Shown in pieces: positions 61,540 through 64,000 of a stretch of DNA of 64,000 nt; position 1 is the first letter of the stretch, and each line of letters opens with the position of its first letter. Source of the DNA: Geoglobus acetivorans (GTDB lineage Archaea; Halobacteriota; Archaeoglobi; Archaeoglobales; Archaeoglobaceae); contig NZ_CP087714.1 of the NCBI RefSeq assembly GCF_039641995.1, forward strand, positions 1,839,523 to 1,903,522, written 5' to 3'. The notes below the pieces were generated by a model. That model saw only the letters and a program-made list of their open reading frames with translations. It did no database searches and was not told the DNA's origin. The position numbers were made by a program, and so were the translations under genes.

Positions 61540-62229
61540 ATGCTGATATACGAGTTCGTTGTGTGGACTGCACTGATGCTGGCGACAACCGCAATCGTCA
61601 TGCTCTCCGCGAAAAAGATCGGTGTAGAAATCATAATAGGTGTCTATGCCGTTTTAAGCGTGATCGCCAACATCGTGGCGGTGAAACTGATATCTGTCGG
61701 GGGCATTATTGCTCCCGCAGGTGTGATTGTGTACAGCGTCACGTTCCTGCTGACCGACTTTCTGAGTGAAGTCTACGGAAAGAACGTTGCAGGTAAGGCT
61801 GTGGCAACTGGCTTCATCGCCAACATAATCTACCTCATTGTAATCTCAGCAGTATTGCTGTGGAGTCCCGCTCCGTTCATGCCCCCCGAATTTATCGACT
61901 CGTTTAACGCGATCTTCAATCTTGCACCGAGGATTGTTCTCGCTTCACTAATCGCATTCGTGATAAGCCAGACGAATGACGTGTATGTGTTCCACTACAT
62001 CCGGCAGAAAACGGGAAAAAGGCATCTGTGGATGAGAAACAACGTCTCAACAGCAATTTCACAGTTTATCGATACGGCAATCTTCATCACCATAGCATTC
62101 TACGGAGTTGCCCCAGTACTGGAACTCATTGCAGGGCAGTATGTCCTGAAACTGATAATTGCTCTTCTGGATACCCCATTTCTGTACGTAACGGTTAAAG
62201 CAATGGGCTTCAGCTCAGAGAAACCTTAA
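61540..62229 (+). CDS. Queuosine-precursor-type transporter (YhhQ/DUF165)
   Basis: The protein of about 229 aa has six hydrophobic segments and the family blocks ANIVAVKLISVGG, SVTFLLTDFLSEVYGK, FVISQTNDVYVFHYIRQKTGKRHLWMRNN and STAISQFIDTAIF. Bacterial members import preQ0/preQ1; in archaea it would feed archaeosine synthesis. A TATA-like AATTATTTAATC lies at about 61504-61515. Its end overlaps the convergent MBL gene by 20 nt. Confidence 0.88.
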   Translation: MLIYEFVVWTALMLATTAIVMLSAKKIGVEIIIGVYAVLSVIANIVAVKLISVGGIIAPAGVIVYSVTFLLTDFLSEVYGKNVAGKAVATGFIANIIYLIVISAVLLWSPAPFMPPEFIDSFNAIFNLAPRIVLASLIAFVISQTNDVYVFHYIRQKTGKRHLWMRNNVSTAISQFIDTAIFITIAFYGVAPVLELIAGQYVLKLIIALLDTPFLYVTVKAMGFSSEKP

Positions 62230-63106
62230 TGTCTCCGAGCGTCAGAACCTTCCTCCCATCTCTTTCAAGCTCCTCTATGAGCTGCTTTGTTGGATTGCCA
62301 TGGTAGAAGATCACGTATTCCGGATCACAGTGATTGACCATGTCAACGATTCCTTCATAATCAACATGGTCGCTAACAACAATTCTCCTCCTGTAGAACC
62401 TCTGCGCAGACAGAACAAAACCGTTTTTTACCTCTCTCGGCGAGACCAGCCTGGAATCTCCCGGTTCAAACTCTATTCCAAGCACCTTACAGATTTTTCC
62501 AATTTTTTCTGACGCCTGAAAGCCGATACCATTTTCCGAGAGAAGACTTGCAATCCTCTGGGCCTTCCCTATTGGATACACTCCAAGCTCGTAACCCTGT
62601 TCAGCCACCTCAATAACCCTGTCCAGTTCATCGTTGAAGACATGGACCGGGTGACCGTAGGTGGCCTCAGTGATCAGCACATCACACTGAGGAAGGCTTG
62701 AGTAATCCTTCACATCACCTGTGATGAGCAAACTGTTTTCTCTGAAATAATAGGCAGATGAACCGTGCATGTGGTGTGTGGGATACGTCTCAATGGTGAC
62801 GCCGGAGAGATTGAGCTTTTCACCAACCTGGTGAACTATCCCCCTGAATGTCTGATTTTCAGTGGCATTTAGAATCTTGGATGTTTCTACAGACGCTATG
62901 GCCTTGAAGTTCTTCATGTTCCTGTTACCGTAATGATCCGTGTGCGCATGAGTTATGATGTTGTATCCCCTGCCCGGTGAGCTGTCGATATGAAAATCGA
63001 CGTTAAGCTCTCTGACTCTCACAGACAGGTGGGGTCTGAATCTCGACCCAAACCTTCGCCTGAAAACAAGAATCCCGTACGATTCCGCTATCTCGAGCAG
63101 TTCCAT
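62210..63106 (-). CDS. MBL-fold hydrolase (predicted RNase/exonuclease type)
   Basis: The 298 aa protein has the metallo-beta-lactamase motif THAHTDHYG, THHMHGSSAYYF, ITGDVKD and a C-terminal DHVDYEGIVDMVNHCDPEYVIFYHG region seen in beta-CASP-like and DNA-ligase-associated exonucleases. It likely cuts nucleic acid with zinc. A 20-aa ORF ends directly before its ATG. Confidence 0.82.
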   Translation of the reverse strand: MELLEIAESYGILVFRRRFGSRFRPHLSVRVRELNVDFHIDSSPGRGYNIITHAHTDHYGNRNMKNFKAIASVETSKILNATENQTFRGIVHQVGEKLNLSGVTIETYPTHHMHGSSAYYFRENSLLITGDVKDYSSLPQCDVLITEATYGHPVHVFNDELDRVIEVAEQGYELGVYPIGKAQRIASLLSENGIGFQASEKIGKICKVLGIEFEPGDSRLVSPREVKNGFVLSAQRFYRRRIVVSDHVDYEGIVDMVNHCDPEYVIFYHGNPTKQLIEELERDGRKVLTLGDIKVSLS

Positions 63107-63169
63107 TCATCTATCCCTCTTCTTTCTGTAACAGATCATGCAATCCTGGCATTTTTCAGGAATCTCCAT
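63107..63169 (-). CDS. Possible 20-aa Cys-rich leader peptide
   Basis: The short ORF MEIPEKCQDCMICYRKKRDR has a CxxCxxC triad and a basic tail. A TTTTTAATTAA box (about 63188-63198) places transcription initiation at its ATG, not at the MBL gene, whose ATG follows the stop codon without a gap. Translation coupling is plausible, but the ORF is short enough to be chance. Confidence 0.3.
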   Translation of the reverse strand: MEIPEKCQDCMICYRKKRDR

Positions 63170-63315
63170 GTTCCAAGGGTTGTCCCGTTTAATTAAAAAG
63201 TTTTATGCTCATTAATCTAATGATTAATAATGATTTTCTAATCAACTATTTTAACTTTTTTAAATGGCCAGTTACAGAAAACTTTATATATTAGATACTC
63301 GAAAATACTAACCAG

Positions 63316-64000
63316 ATGTTAGTGAGAAACAGTAACGATAAAGACCTCGGAGCGTTGCTGGAACTGCTGGCGAATGAGGGCAGAAGGAGAATACTCGAAC
63401 TGCTCACAAAGAAGCCGTGCTACATCAGCGAAATTTCCTACTCCCTCAGAATGGCTCCAAAGGTCGTTCTGGAACATCTCGAAAAGCTCGAAAGAGCCGG
63501 GATAGTTCGAAGTTACGAAGACGGCAGAAGGAGGTATTACTACATAGACAGGACGATCAGCATAAGCATAACACTGTCGCCGCACAGGTTCAAAATTGAA
63601 AGTGTGGAGCGAAGCGGCGACATGTCTGAGGTGTTCAGAGATCTCAGAGAAATGTTTGAACAATCAATCAGCCAGAACAGCAGAGATCTATTTGAAAAAC
63701 TTTCGAAAATGGAAAAGGCGTTCAGAGACATTCAGAGAGACATATCCGACAGGATAGACGAGCTGATAGACAGGATGATACTCAAGATAGATGAAACTCT
63801 GACTGAAGACCTCGAGAAGATTGTCCTGTATGGTCTGATCAAGGGTCTCGATACCCCTGAAAAAATATCCAGAATATTTGGAATTTCACATGAAGAGGTG
63901 ATTGTGGTCTTGAACAATCTTGAAAAAAGAGGATTGGTTGCGAGAATGGAGGAAAATGGTGTTGTCAGGTTCATACCAACATTTGGAGGTGTTGTAAATG
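63316..64000 (+). CDS. Winged-helix regulator with long coiled coil (runs off window)
   Basis: The frame opens at ATG 63316 and is still open at the last base (228 codons seen). An ArsR-like winged helix comes first (LLANEGRRRILELLTKKPCYISEIS...LEHLEKLERAG), then a wing with YEDGRRRYYYID, a coiled coil (about 105-165) and a second helix-turn-helix-like region (LDTPEKISRIFGISHEEVIVVLNNLEKRGLV). A TTTATATATTAG box (about 63283-63293) suits a leaderless start. Confidence 0.85.
   Translation, partial: MLVRNSNDKDLGALLELLANEGRRRILELLTKKPCYISEISYSLRMAPKVVLEHLEKLERAGIVRSYEDGRRRYYYIDRTISISITLSPHRFKIESVERSGDMSEVFRDLREMFEQSISQNSRDLFEKLSKMEKAFRDIQRDISDRIDELIDRMILKIDETLTEDLEKIVLYGLIKGLDTPEKISRIFGISHEEVIVVLNNLEKRGLVARMEENGVVRFIPTFGGVVN

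Noticed and set aside
1..64000. CRISPR arrays, insertion sequences, tRNA or rRNA genes
   Set aside because: I looked in every gap between genes and saw no regularly spaced repeats, transposase or integrase frames, or tRNA-like cloverleaf sequences.

Overview
This window comes from a euryarchaeon. It carries a complete archaellum (arl/fla) operon beside a full archaeal chemotaxis operon including CheF, plus AlbA, RfcL, ribosomal protein S8e, archaeal riboflavin synthase, TATA-box promoters about 25 nt upstream of many leaderless genes, and strong GAGGTGAT-type ribosome sites inside operons. A futalosine-pathway menaquinone gene, c-type cytochrome biogenesis (CcmF, CcmE), a DUF22 protein, an HdrD-like membrane oxidoreductase and an AF1577-type radical SAM enzyme point to the Archaeoglobales. 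Geoglobus or Ferroglobus is my best guess; this is inference, since no rRNA gene is present.

Layout. 1-2111: start of mqnD, an apparently frameshifted gene in an AT-rich stretch, a winged-helix regulator, a small membrane protein and a bacteriohemerythrin. 2151-11898 (minus): cheR-cheD-cheC-cheA-cheB-cheY-cheF-cheW behind a soluble receptor with five PAS domains. 12069-12245: small membrane protein. 12225-20959 (minus): two archaellins, arlCE-F-G-H-I-J, then a membrane-anchored acidic protein and a kinase-like protein without an ATPase domain. 21132-29972: albA, acyl-CoA ligase, a four-gene run (membrane protein, Clp1-like kinase, YjbQ, RlmE), a secreted Met/His/Asp-rich coiled-coil protein with a lipoprotein, DUF429, HtpX, flavin reductase. 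29993-34949 (minus): PflA-like radical SAM, ribC, class V aminotransferase, ccmF, ccmE. 35018-35073: a previously hidden C/D box guide RNA. 35158-39002: triple-DUF22 protein, S8e, HdrD/NarI-type oxidoreductase. 39027-44201 (minus): ArsR plus DUF1998 helicase, then ArsR (CadC/SmtB-like) plus zinc/cadmium P-type ATPase. 44295-47064: rfcL, truD. 47032-49323 (minus): cbiMQO nickel/cobalt importer. 49501-52426: response regulator and a three-gene homocysteine-biosynthesis operon. 52669-56085: four-gene dye-linked proline (amino acid) dehydrogenase-like operon. 56102-64000: DUF5371-like protein, RCK-DHH phosphodiesterase, oapABC-like operon, ferredoxin, metallophosphoesterase plus peptide-modifying-type radical SAM, queuosine-precursor-type transporter, MBL-fold hydrolase, and a truncated winged-helix regulator.

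How the parts work together. The receptor signals through CheW/CheA to CheY, which CheF couples to the ArlCE/H/I/J motor; CheR/CheB/CheC/CheD adapt the receptor. The HdrD-like protein, flavin reductase, ferredoxins, Ccm proteins and menaquinone synthesis fit a respiratory, menaquinone-based organism that oxidises fatty or organic acids. Both ArsR genes and cbiMQO have symmetric operator candidates placed between the TATA box and the start codon, which suggests metal-responsive repression. No tRNA, rRNA, CRISPR array, insertion sequence or integrase was seen.
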